Assembly (NCBI RefSeq): GCF_041415945.1 | Contig: NZ_JBGCUS010000001.1 | Location: forward strand, 4,062,501-4,126,500 | Source: Ancylobacter sp. IITR112 | Lineage (GTDB): Bacteria; Pseudomonadota; Alphaproteobacteria; Rhizobiales; Xanthobacteraceae | Direction: 5' to 3' | Length of the DNA: 64,000 nucleotides | Shown here: one piece after another, positions 56,943 through 64,000 of the stretch | Layout: the number at the start of each line of letters is the position of its first letter | Position numbering within the stretch: position 1 is the stretch's first letter | Notes under the pieces: model-generated | What the model was told of the DNA's origin: nothing | The model's database searches: none | What the model saw: the letters and a program-made list of their open reading frames with translations, nothing else | Position numbers and translations under genes: made by a program

Positions 56943-57587
56943 ATGCCGCTTGATGCCGCCAATGTCGCCGAACTCATCGAGCTGTGCCGGGCGCAGATCG
57001 AGCGGAACTGCGAGCATCTCGGCCGGCTCGACAGCGCGATCGGCGATGGCGACCACGGCGCCAATATGCGGCGTGGGCTGGAGGCGGTGCATCGCGAGCG
57101 CGCGGAGATTTCCGCCCTGCCGCTGCCGGCGGCGCTGGAGCGCATCGGGCTGGTGCTGGTCATGAGCATCGGCGGCGCCGCCGGACCGCTCTATGGCACG
57201 CTGCTGATGGAACTGGGGCGGGGCCTCGCCGGCGGCGAGACGCCTCCCCCGTCCGCGCCGCTCCGTATCGCGCCTGCCGATTTCGCCGCCGCGCTGGCGC
57301 AGGCCGTCGCCGCCGTCGCCCGGCGCGGCCGTTCCGGGCCCGGCGACAAGACGCTGCTCGACGTGCTCTACCCCGTGCAGGTGGAGATCGCCCGCCATGC
57401 GGCCCCCGCCCGCATCGCCGCCTGCGCCCGCGATGCCGCACAGGCCACGCAAATGATGCTGGCGCGGCGCGGCCGGGCGTCCTATCTCGGCGCGCGTTCT
57501 GTCGGTCACGAGGACCCCGGCGCCTCTAGCTGTGCCTTGCTCGCCACGACGATTTGCCAGTATTTCCAGGAGCATGCCCCATCATGA
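56943..57587 (+). CDS. dhaL: DhaL, nucleotide-binding subunit of PTS-type DHA kinase
   Basis: 214 aa DhaL. GDGDHGANM (near residue 35) holds the Mg ions and SIGGAAGPLYGTL is the second family block; RGRSGPGDKTLLD and GRASYLGARSVGHEDPGA close the fold. In the PTS form ADP stays bound and is rephosphorylated by DhaM. It would work with the separate DhaK at 60546. Stop overlaps the DhaM start (ATGA). Confidence 0.93.
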   Translation: MPLDAANVAELIELCRAQIERNCEHLGRLDSAIGDGDHGANMRRGLEAVHRERAEISALPLPAALERIGLVLVMSIGGAAGPLYGTLLMELGRGLAGGETPPPSAPLRIAPADFAAALAQAVAAVARRGRSGPGDKTLLDVLYPVQVEIARHAAPARIAACARDAAQATQMMLARRGRASYLGARSVGHEDPGASSCALLATTICQYFQEHAPS

Positions 57588-57985
57588 CCCCCGCGCGCGG
57601 CGCCAATGTCGGCATCGTGATCGTGTCGCACTCGCCTCTGGTCGCCCAGGGCGCGGCCGACATGGTGCGTCAGATGGTGGGGGGATGCGTGCCGCTGGCC
57701 TGGAGCGGGGGCAACGTGGAGGGCGGTCTTGGCACCCATGTCGCAGGGATCCTTGCCGCCATCGAGCAGGCCTGGTCGGAGGCGGGCGTCGCCATCTTCG
57801 TCGATCTCGGCGGGGCGGAGACCAATAGCGAGATGGCGGTGGAGCGGCTCGGCCCGGCGCGCGCGGCCAAGGTCGCCATCTGCAACGCGCCGCTGGTGGA
57901 GGGCGCCGTGGTGGCGGCGGCGGAGGCTTCCGGCGGGTCGAGCCTTGCCCGGGTGGTGGCGACGGCGGAAGAGTTGTCCGCGTGA
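57584..57985 (+). CDS. dhaM: DhaM, EIIA-Man-like phosphotransfer subunit
   Basis: 133 aa, only the mannose-type IIA domain. Active site H16 in VIVSHSPL; later ALVGG-like core GGCVPLAW and VFVDLGGAETNSEMA. In E. coli DhaM this domain is fused to HPr and Enzyme I parts, whereas here those follow as separate overlapping genes. It passes phosphate from HPr to ADP on DhaL. Overlaps dhaL and the HPr gene. Confidence 0.93.
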   Translation: MTPARGANVGIVIVSHSPLVAQGAADMVRQMVGGCVPLAWSGGNVEGGLGTHVAGILAAIEQAWSEAGVAIFVDLGGAETNSEMAVERLGPARAAKVAICNAPLVEGAVVAAAEASGGSSLARVVATAEELSA

Positions 57986-58332
57986 TGGCCGACGCCCCCC
58001 CCCTCCTCGTGCGGCCATCCGCCCATCGCTGCCAGGCCGAGGTCGAGGTCACGCATGGCGTCGGGCTGCATGCCCGGCCCTCCGTCGCCTTTACCCGCCT
58101 CGCCAAGAGCTTCCCCTGCACGGTCGAGGTGGCGGTCGACGGATCGGCCGACTGGCTCAATGGCAAGAGCATCGTCAAGATCATCGGCGCCCGCATAAGA
58201 CGCGGAACGCGCTTGCGAATCCGCGCAGAGGGCGCGCGGGCGCAGGAGGCCGTCGCGGCGCTGAGCGAACTGGTGCGGCGTGATTTCGACGAGGATCGCA
58301 AGCCGGGGCGCGCCGATGGCCGCCCCCTGTGA
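57985..58332 (+). CDS. HPr phosphocarrier protein (ptsH-like)
   Basis: 115 aa, longer than the usual 85-90 because of extensions at both ends. H29 in GLHARPSVAF is the His that takes phosphate from Enzyme I; S62 in NGKSIVKIIG is the regulatory Ser position. ATG at 57985 shares its A with the dhaM stop, and a GTG at 57982 is an alternative. It overlaps the Enzyme I gene by 17 bases. Likely a dedicated carrier for DhaM. Confidence 0.93.
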   Translation: MADAPPLLVRPSAHRCQAEVEVTHGVGLHARPSVAFTRLAKSFPCTVEVAVDGSADWLNGKSIVKIIGARIRRGTRLRIRAEGARAQEAVAALSELVRRDFDEDRKPGRADGRPL

Positions 58333-60034
58333 GCGTCGCGGCCAGCCCGCTGCGCCGGGCCGGGCGCTCGGCCCGCTGTTCCCGGCCGGCGAGCCGGCGG
58401 TGCCCGCCGGGCCGGGCGACGGAGCGGCGGAGCCGCGCGCGGCGCTGCAGGCCGCCATTGAGCGCGCCATCGCCGAATTGCGCGCTCTTGCGGCCGGGGC
58501 CGATGCCGACAGTGCCGCCATTCTCGATTTCCAGATCGAACTTCTGCTCGACGGTGAATTGCTGGCGCCCGCGCTGGCACGCATCGCCCGTGGCGAGGGT
58601 GCGGCGCTGGCCTTCGCGGCGGCGATGAACGAGCGGATCAACGAGATGGCCGGTGAGTCCGATGAGGCGGACAGTGTGGCCGAAGAGACCGATGCGGCCG
58701 CGCCCGATCCCTTCGCGCTGCGCGCCGCCGACCTGATGGACCTGCAGCACCGCGTGCTGGACGCGCTGGCCGGCCGCACCCGCGCCGATTTCCCCGCCGG
58801 GTCGGTTTATGTCGGGCGCGACATGCCGCCGAGCGTCTTCCTCGCCCATGACTGGTCGGCGGGCGGCGCCATCGCGCTTAAGGCCGGCAGCGCGGCGAGC
58901 CATGTCGCGCTGCTGGCGCGGGCGCGCGGCGTGCCGATGGTGGTCGGGCTCGGTGCCCTGCCGGGAGAGGCGGGCGAGCCGCTGCTGGTCGACGGCACGC
59001 TCGGCCTCGTCCGGCTGCACCCGGAGGCTGGGGGGGCCGATGCCGCGACCGCGCCCCCCGCCACCACCTCTCCTGCCACCCCCTCTCCCGCCGCCGCGCC
59101 TGCCGTCGTCGCCTCTCCCGCCGTCCGGTCTCCCGGGCCTGCCGCCCCCGCCGCGCCGGTCGGCGCATCCCGGCCGGGCCTGTTCGCCAATATTGACACG
59201 CTCGCCGCGCTCGACGGGCTCGATCCCGCGGCGGTCGACGGCATCGGGCTGGTGCGGACCGAATTCGTGCTCGCCCATGCCGGCGAGGCGCTGAGCGAGG
59301 AGCGCCATCTCGCCATCTATCGCCGCCTGCTCGCCGCTCTCGCCGGCAAGCCGGCGACGCTGCGCATGTTCGATCTCGGCGGCGACAAGGCGCTGGCCGG
59401 GCTCGTCGAGGGCGACCGGGCCGCCGCGCTCGGCCTGCGCGGGGTGCGCTTCCTGCTCGCCCATCCCGATCTCGCCCGCATCCAGGCGCGGGCGCTGATC
59501 CGCGCCGGCGCGCTGGGCCCGGTGAGCGTGCTGCTGCCCATGGTGACGCTGCCGGACGAACTGGCGGCGATGGCGCAATTATTCGATGAGGAGGCGGCAC
59601 GGCTGGCGCGGCAGGGCGTGGAAGGTCGCCGCCCGCCGCTCGGCATCATGGTGGAGGTGCCGGCGGCGGCGCTGACGCTCGATCTGTTCGGGCAGGCGGC
59701 GTTCTTTTCCGTGGGCACCAATGACCTGATGCAGTATCTCGCAGCGGCGGCGCGCGACGATCCGGCGGTGGCGCCGCTCTATGCGGGGGCGGAGACGGCG
59801 ATGTTCCGGCTGCTGGAGACGATCTGCGCCACGGCCCGTGCGCTCGGCCGGCCGGTGTATTTGTGTGGCGACCTCGCCGCCCGGCCGGAGATGGCGGCGC
59901 GGCTGTGCGCGCTGGGGCTCGACGGGCTTTCCGTGGCGCCGGCCCATCTCGATGCGGTGCGGGCGGCGCTGCGGGCGGCGCCGGCGGTGGCGCGGCCCGG
60001 CGTCGGCGCTCCGGGACGGGCGAAGCGGGATTGA
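58316..60034 (+). CDS. PTS Enzyme I-like phosphotransferase (ptsI-like)
   Basis: 572 aa Enzyme I. The N-terminal HPr-binding/phospho-His region has H196 in SAASHVALLARA. The C-terminal PEP-binding barrel (about 287-560) has GLVRTEF (R314), MVEVPAA, VGTNDLMQY and the Cys in LCGDLAARPEMA, so unlike the truncated EI part of E. coli DhaM this enzyme can use PEP itself. The two halves are joined by an Ala/Pro/Thr-rich linker (about 239-286). Start inside the HPr gene implies coupled translation. Confidence 0.92.
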   Translation: MAAPCERRGQPAAPGRALGPLFPAGEPAVPAGPGDGAAEPRAALQAAIERAIAELRALAAGADADSAAILDFQIELLLDGELLAPALARIARGEGAALAFAAAMNERINEMAGESDEADSVAEETDAAAPDPFALRAADLMDLQHRVLDALAGRTRADFPAGSVYVGRDMPPSVFLAHDWSAGGAIALKAGSAASHVALLARARGVPMVVGLGALPGEAGEPLLVDGTLGLVRLHPEAGGADAATAPPATTSPATPSPAAAPAVVASPAVRSPGPAAPAAPVGASRPGLFANIDTLAALDGLDPAAVDGIGLVRTEFVLAHAGEALSEERHLAIYRRLLAALAGKPATLRMFDLGGDKALAGLVEGDRAAALGLRGVRFLLAHPDLARIQARALIRAGALGPVSVLLPMVTLPDELAAMAQLFDEEAARLARQGVEGRRPPLGIMVEVPAAALTLDLFGQAAFFSVGTNDLMQYLAAAARDDPAVAPLYAGAETAMFRLLETICATARALGRPVYLCGDLAARPEMAARLCALGLDGLSVAPAHLDAVRAALRAAPAVARPGVGAPGRAKRD

Positions 60035-60036
60035 GA

Positions 60037-60447
60037 ATGGCGCGCGAGACCAGCGACGAGGCGGTGATCGCCTACAAGACCCTGCTTGCCGGCATTCTCG
60101 ACAACCGGCCCTCCGGCACGCGCCAGCGCCTGGCGGCGGCGCTGGGCAAGCACCGCAGCTTCGTCACCCAGGTGACGAGCCCGGCCTATGACACGCCGCT
60201 GCCGGCCCGGCACCTGCCAACCATCCTGCGGGTCTGCCATTTCAGCCCGACGGAACAGGAGCGGTTTCTCGCCGCCTATGAGGCCGCCCATCCCGGCCGG
60301 CTGCCGGATGTGGGCGGGGCCTCGGCTATGCGGACCCTGGCGCTGATGGTGCCGGATTTCGGCGACGACAAGAAGAATCGCAGCTTCGACGATGCCATCG
60401 CCGACTTCGTGGCTAAGATGGCGGCGCTGGTGAACGGGGGCGAGTGA
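60037..60447 (+). CDS. Small HTH-like protein of unknown function
   Basis: 136 aa. The stretch TRQRLAAALGKHRSFVTQ looks like helices 2-3 of a Cro/CI-type helix-turn-helix, followed by LPTILRVCHFSPTEQERFLAAY, which resembles the closing helices. The C-terminal part (DFGDDKKNRSFDDAI) is charged. It starts two bases after the Enzyme I stop, inside the dha unit. It could regulate the operon or bind one of the phosphorelay proteins. I do not recognise a named family. Confidence 0.65.
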   Translation: MARETSDEAVIAYKTLLAGILDNRPSGTRQRLAAALGKHRSFVTQVTSPAYDTPLPARHLPTILRVCHFSPTEQERFLAAYEAAHPGRLPDVGGASAMRTLALMVPDFGDDKKNRSFDDAIADFVAKMAALVNGGE

Positions 60448-60545
60448 TGCGGGCGACGACAGGCGAGGCGCATGGCCGGCGCCGGCGGGGCTGAGCCGGT
60501 GCGGCAGCGTGTGGCATACCGGATGGCGGACGGGGCGAGGGTCGG

Positions 60546-61535
60546 ATGACGCGGTTCCTCGGCGCGACGCAGACGCTGGTGGCGGACAGCCTCATCGGTT
60601 TCGTCGCCGCGCATGAGGAACTCGTCGCCTTCGGCCGTGCGGCGAAATTCGTGCGCCGCCGCGCCCTGCACCCGGGCAAGGTGGCGGTGATTTCCGGCGG
60701 CGGCGCCGGGCACGAGCCGCTGCATTGCGGCTTCGTCGGCGCGGGCATGCTGGATGCCGCCTGCACCGGCCATGTCTTCACCTCGCCGACGCCCGACCAG
60801 ATCCTCGCCGCCATGGACGAGACCGACACCGGCGCCGGCTGCCTGCTGGTGGTGAAGAACTATGATGGCGACGTGATGAATTTCGAGATGGCGGCGGAAA
60901 TGGCCGCCGGGCGCCACCGCGTGGAGACGGTGATCGTCGAGGACGATGCGGCGACCGGGCCTTCCGTGCGCAGCCGCGGGCGGCGGGGGGTGGCCGGCAC
61001 GGTGGTGGTGGAGAAGATCCTCGGCGCGGCGGCCGAGCGCGGCGAGGATCTCGCGGCGCTCAAGGCGCTGGGGGAGGGGCTCTCCGGCCGGCTGCGCAGC
61101 ATGGGCGTCGCCCTGCGCGGCGTCACTTCGCCCGACACGGCGCGCGCCACCTTCGCCCTCGGCCCGGACGAGATGGAGATCGGCGTCGGCATCCATGGCG
61201 AGCCGGGGCTTTACCGCACCGGCCGCGCCGGGCCGGCGGAAATCGTGCGGCTGCTGTGCGAGCCGGTGCTGGCGCAGCTCGCCCCGCTCGACGGGGCGCG
61301 TCCGCTGCTGATCGTCAACGGCTTTGGCGGCACCCCGCCGATCGAGCTCAACTACGCCCACGCGCTGGCCCGTGCCTTTCTGCGCGAGCGCGGGATCGTG
61401 CCGGCGCGGGCGCTGGTCGGTACCTTTGTCACCTCGCTCGACATGGCGGGGCTTTCGGTGACGCTGGCGTTGCTCTCCCCGGCCGAGTTCGAACTGTGGT
61501 GCGCGCCGGTGACGACGCCGGCGCTGGTGTGGTGA
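60546..61535 (+). CDS. dhaK: DhaK, ketose-binding subunit of PTS-type DHA kinase
   Basis: 329 aa DhaK alone. GGGAGHEPLHCGFVG and H217 in VGIHGEPG show the covalent ketose site. It pairs with the separate DhaL, whereas the fusion at 55282 is self-sufficient. The 98-base upstream gap has GCC-rich DNA with no gene. Two DhaK proteins in one operon suggest two substrates (for instance dihydroxyacetone and a tetrulose) or two phosphate sources. Confidence 0.93.
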   Translation: MTRFLGATQTLVADSLIGFVAAHEELVAFGRAAKFVRRRALHPGKVAVISGGGAGHEPLHCGFVGAGMLDAACTGHVFTSPTPDQILAAMDETDTGAGCLLVVKNYDGDVMNFEMAAEMAAGRHRVETVIVEDDAATGPSVRSRGRRGVAGTVVVEKILGAAAERGEDLAALKALGEGLSGRLRSMGVALRGVTSPDTARATFALGPDEMEIGVGIHGEPGLYRTGRAGPAEIVRLLCEPVLAQLAPLDGARPLLIVNGFGGTPPIELNYAHALARAFLRERGIVPARALVGTFVTSLDMAGLSVTLALLSPAEFELWCAPVTTPALVW

Positions 61536-61588
61536 CGGCGCGCCGCGGCGGTTGACAGGGGCCCCCGCCGGCGATCCTTTCATACCAC

Positions 61589-61634
61589 GCGCGAGACTGG
61601 CGGCTTTGCCGCCGCGACATCTGCCAGTTCGCGC
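61589..61634 (+). promoter_or_regulatory. Large stem-loop in the leader of the GntR gene
   Basis: GCGCGA-g-ACTGGC (61589-61601) pairs with GCCAGT-TCGCGC (61623-61634): 12 pairs, one bulge. An inner hairpin GGCGGC-TTT-GCCGCC (61599-61613) shares three bases with the outer left arm, so the two forms compete. It ends 24 bases before the GTG start, with TTGACA at 61552 upstream as a possible -35. Operator or RNA switch cannot be told apart. Confidence 0.45.
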
Positions 61635-61658
61635 GGGCCTTGCCCCGGGGGACCTGCC

Positions 61659-62375
61659 GTGCTCGACATCGAACCGATCCGCCGCCGCCGCCTCTATGAG
61701 GATGTGGCCGAACGCCTTGAGCAGCTCATGCTCGACGGCACGCTGGGCGAGGGCGACGCGCTGCCTTCCGAGCGCGAATTGATGGACCAGTTCAAGGTCG
61801 GCCGGCCGGCGATCCGCGAGGCGCTGCTGTCGCTGCAGAAGGCGGGGCTGATCGCCATCGCCAATGGCGAGCGGGCGCGGGTGGTGCGGCCGGACCCCAG
61901 CCATTTCATCCACGAGCTTTCCGCCTCGGTGCGGGCCTATCTCGCCCGCCCGGCGGGCATGGCGCATTTCCAGAATGCGCGGCTGCATCTCGAAGCGGCG
62001 CTGGCCCGCCATGCCGCGCGCGAGGCCGGCCCGGCGGAGATCGCCCGCATCGGCGACGCGCTCGCCCGCAACCGGCGCGACCTCGGCGACATGACGGCGT
62101 TCGGCGCTTCCGACATCGCCTTCCATTACGAGATCGTGCTGGTGGCGCAGAACCCGCTGTTCAATGGGCTGCACCAGGCGGTGGTGCAATGGCTCTCCAA
62201 GCAGCGCCAGGTGACGCTGCAGGTCGCCGAGGCAAAGGAACTGGCCCTCGCCTTTCACGAGCGCATCTATGCGGCGATCGCCGCCCATGATCCCGACGCG
62301 GCGGAAGCGGCGATGCGCGCGCATCTGGAAGCGGTGGAATCGTTCTACTGGGAGCGCGAGGGCGCAGCGGGCTGA
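61659..62375 (+). CDS. GntR/FCD (FadR-NanR type) regulator
   Basis: 238 aa from a GTG start after GGGGGAC. The GntR winged helix (about 10-75) has LPSERELMDQFKVGRPAIREALLSLQKAGLI; the FCD domain (about 85-230) has DIAFHYEIVLVAQNPLF with the metal-ligand His pattern. Last plus-strand gene of the dha unit, so it probably regulates it. Convergent with the HprK-like gene 49 bases away. Confidence 0.92.
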   Translation: MLDIEPIRRRRLYEDVAERLEQLMLDGTLGEGDALPSERELMDQFKVGRPAIREALLSLQKAGLIAIANGERARVVRPDPSHFIHELSASVRAYLARPAGMAHFQNARLHLEAALARHAAREAGPAEIARIGDALARNRRDLGDMTAFGASDIAFHYEIVLVAQNPLFNGLHQAVVQWLSKQRQVTLQVAEAKELALAFHERIYAAIAAHDPDAAEAAMRAHLEAVESFYWEREGAAG

Positions 62376-62424
62376 ACGCCCGGCCGGCGGCGGCCGAGCC
62401 AGCCCCGTGCCTCAGCCCCTCGCC

Positions 62425-63681
62425 TCAGCCCCGCGCCTGCTCCAGCAGCCGGCGCAGCACCGATTCCATCTCGGCGAGGTCGCTATAGACCACGGCGTAG
62501 CGCGGGAGCCGCTCCAGCGTGTCGAAGAAGGCGTCGAGCTCGGCGGCGCCGGCGGGCTCGGCGAGGCCGAATTCGGCGTCCATCAGTTCCAGCAGCGCCC
62601 GCGCCGGCCCGATGGGCTCGACCTCGGTGGGGCGGCCGGCCTCGAAACGGGGAAAGACCAGGCAGGCGAGGCGATTTTCCGGCCCGGCAGGTGGCATGTG
62701 GCACGCCAGCGGCACCGGGAGATAGCAGCCACGCTTCTCGCCCGCGCCGATGCGCGGCTGGTCGGCGAGGCCGGGATAGAACGGCGCCAGCACATCCAGG
62801 CTGCCGGACTTGAGATTGATCGCGCCCGGGCAGGGCAGCACCACCGCCTCGCCGCCGGCAAAGGCGATGGCCGGGCAATCATCCGTGCCGAAGCGCCAGC
62901 CGCGCGCCACCAGATAGGCCGACAGGGTGCTCTTTCCCGCGCCGGAAATGCCCGCCATCATCAGCGTGCCGTCGGCGGTGGACAGCGCGGCGGCATGAAC
63001 GAACATCGCTGGCGGCGGGTCGCGATAGACGAGATCGAGCAGCCACAGATGCGACTTGCCCACCGCCTGCGACGCCTCGTCGGTGAACAGCCGGCGGGTG
63101 ACGGCCCCGCCCTCGACGCAGCGCAGGGTGAAGCCTTCTTCCTCGACGATGACATCGAGCGTGGCGGCAACCGGGTGGCGGGCGGGAGCGGGATCGAGAA
63201 AACCGCTGAAGAAACCCATCAGCCTTTCGCCGGTGGCAAGGCGCGATTGCATGCAGCCGGGGACGCTGGTCCCGCCGCGTCGGCGTCCGGTGGTGAGCAG
63301 GCGCAGGACGACGGAGGTTTCCGCCAGCCGGACCTGGCATTGCTGCAGCAGTTCCGCTGGACGGCTCTCCGGCAGCGGGGCGGCGGGGGGAGGCGCGGTC
63401 GCGCCGGCCGGAGCGGGGCGCAGCCGCACCCGGCCGGCGCCGTCGCGCTCGATCCAGCCGAGGTCTTCCCAGGCGCCGAGGCAGGCATGGACATCCTGCG
63501 CATCGAGCGCTGCCGTGCCCTCGCCGAGGGCGGCGGGCGCGGTGAACTGCTCCGGCAGCGACAGGAAGAGCCGCGCGGCGGGCGCGTTGAGCGCATGTGC
63601 CATTTCGGCGATCTGGTCGAAGACGAACAGCACGTCATCGAGCACGCGGAAATAGAAGCGCGGTTCGGCGGCGGAAATCAT
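62425..63681 (-). CDS. HprK-related kinase with PqqD-like N-terminal domain
   Basis: 418 aa. The C-terminal half is an HPr-kinase-like fold: P-loop GISGAGKST (244-252), H229 in FVHAAAL and the Asp pair in GTDDCPAI (267-268). The N-terminal 90 residues (LNAPAARLFLSL, LGAWEDLGWIERD) look like a PqqD/RRE-type winged helix. Such HprK relatives (HprK-related kinase A type) sit in small clusters with PqqD-like and unknown peptides, unlike the true HprK of alphaproteobacteria, which is about 150 aa and lies beside PTS-Ntr genes. Substrate unknown. A relay role with the HPr encoded nearby is conceivable but not supported. Confidence 0.8.
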   Translation of the reverse strand: MISAAEPRFYFRVLDDVLFVFDQIAEMAHALNAPAARLFLSLPEQFTAPAALGEGTAALDAQDVHACLGAWEDLGWIERDGAGRVRLRPAPAGATAPPPAAPLPESRPAELLQQCQVRLAETSVVLRLLTTGRRRGGTSVPGCMQSRLATGERLMGFFSGFLDPAPARHPVAATLDVIVEEEGFTLRCVEGGAVTRRLFTDEASQAVGKSHLWLLDLVYRDPPPAMFVHAAALSTADGTLMMAGISGAGKSTLSAYLVARGWRFGTDDCPAIAFAGGEAVVLPCPGAINLKSGSLDVLAPFYPGLADQPRIGAGEKRGCYLPVPLACHMPPAGPENRLACLVFPRFEAGRPTEVEPIGPARALLELMDAEFGLAEPAGAAELDAFFDTLERLPRYAVVYSDLAEMESVLRRLLEQARG

Positions 63682-63802
63682 GTCGGGGTCGGTCGCCTCG
63701 TTCCTGCGGAACGCGCGCGGCGCGTGCCGATGCCTGCGGCGGCCCGGCCGTCGCGCAGCGTGTCATGGAAGCTGAATGTCATGGCAAAGGAAGCTGTCGC
63801 CT

Positions 63803-63901
63803 AGGGCGTTTTCGAGCGAAGCGGATACCGGTTCGCCTGCAGAAAACGCGACGAAACAAGGAATGAGATCACTGCATTTTTTCCGTGAAACGGTGAAATG
63901 A
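63803..63901. repeat. Second copy of the dispersed intergenic element
   Basis: Contains CCGGTTCGCCTGCAGAAAACG and GCGACGAAACAAGGAATGAGATCA, matching the element at 28861-28934 apart from a few bases, followed by an imperfect hairpin ATCA..TTTCC..GAAATGAT. It lies between the HprK-like gene start and the stop of the last partial gene. No gene seen here. Confidence 0.65.
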
Positions 63902-63902
63902 T

Positions 63903-64000
63903 CTAGCTGTCGGCGGCGGCGCGCCGGATCGACATGAGGCTGAGCGTGGCCGGCAGGCCATAGGCCGCGGCCTTGCCGAGCTGGCGCAGCGCGGCGCGGC
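63903..64000 (-). CDS. C-terminal end of a gene running off the window
   Basis: Partial open frame of 32 codons before a TAG, reading ...LGKAAAYGLPATLSLMS and IRRAAADS at the end. The KAA-Y-x-x-P-A-T pattern with a hydrophobic stretch near the C-terminus recalls small proteins found beside HprK-related kinases, but the fragment is too short to name. It is upstream of, and codirectional with, the HprK-like gene. Confidence 0.4.
   Translation of the reverse strand, partial: RAALRQLGKAAAYGLPATLSLMSIRRAAADS

Noticed and set aside
57554..58332. Frameshift splitting a DhaM fusion protein
   Set aside because: Each piece has its own start, complete domain and active site, and the junctions are clean stop/start overlaps, so separate genes are more likely than a broken fusion.
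62425..63681. True HPr kinase/phosphorylase for the HPr encoded nearby
   Set aside because: Alphaproteobacterial HprK is about 150 aa and lies with PTS-Ntr genes; this protein is 418 aa with an added PqqD-like domain and is convergent with the dha unit.

Overview
This 64 kb window is GC-rich (roughly two thirds G+C by eye) with dense, often overlapping genes. It looks like chromosome or chromid DNA of an alphaproteobacterium of the Hyphomicrobiales (Rhizobiales). The support is an ActR/RegA-type regulator, an Omp2b-type rhizobial porin, a glycerol ABC operon in the order glpD-S-T-P-Q-U-V-glpK, and an intergenic repeat of rhizobial type. A Xanthobacteraceae-like host is my guess, not something shown. 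No tRNA, rRNA, CRISPR array, transposase or phage gene is visible.

Layout. (1) 194-3568: ActR/RegA response regulator, then a P-type cation ATPase. (2) 3580-10971: hydantoin-racemase-like protein and FCD regulator, divergent from a taurine/nitrate-type ABC importer, a nitrilase-fold amidohydrolase and an ATZ/TRZ-type amidohydrolase; together probably uptake and degradation of an N-containing ring or amide compound. (3) 11047-20443: a sugar/polyol locus with an SDR and a four-gene CUT1-type ABC importer on the minus strand, divergent from DeoR, BtpA/SgcQ, FGGY kinase and HAD phosphatase. (4) 20454-28851: a seven-gene operon with a polyamine-type ABC importer, a DeoR regulator, an APH-fold kinase and a class III PLP enzyme of the phospho-lyase type, divergent from an SDR; probably amino-alcohol breakdown. 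(5) 28937-36625: porin, glutamine-dependent NAD synthase, LOG protein, alpha/beta hydrolase, PfkB kinase, FAH-family hydrolase, BON-domain protein. (6) 36897-39631: B12-type diol/glycerol dehydratase with large and medium subunits fused, plus small subunit. (7) 39636-48953: glycerol kinase, glycerol ABC importer and glycerol-3-phosphate dehydrogenase. (8) 49415-62375: one plus-strand operon with a second ABC importer with paired ATPases, a DhaK-DhaL fusion kinase, DhaL, DhaM, HPr, Enzyme I, a small HTH-like protein, a second DhaK and a GntR regulator. (9) 62425-64000: an HprK-related kinase with a PqqD-like N-terminus and the end of another gene.

Five ABC importers with their catabolic enzymes make this a small-molecule scavenging region centred on C3/C4 polyols and N-containing compounds. 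Regions 6 to 8 handle glycerol and probably dihydroxyacetone or a related ketose. The most unusual items are the self-contained PEP-EI-HPr-DhaM relay encoded beside an ABC importer, the fused dehydratase with no visible reactivase, the asymmetric GlpS/GlpT ATPase pair, a racemase homologue lacking both catalytic cysteines, and strong stem-loops just downstream of all five ABC binding-protein genes.
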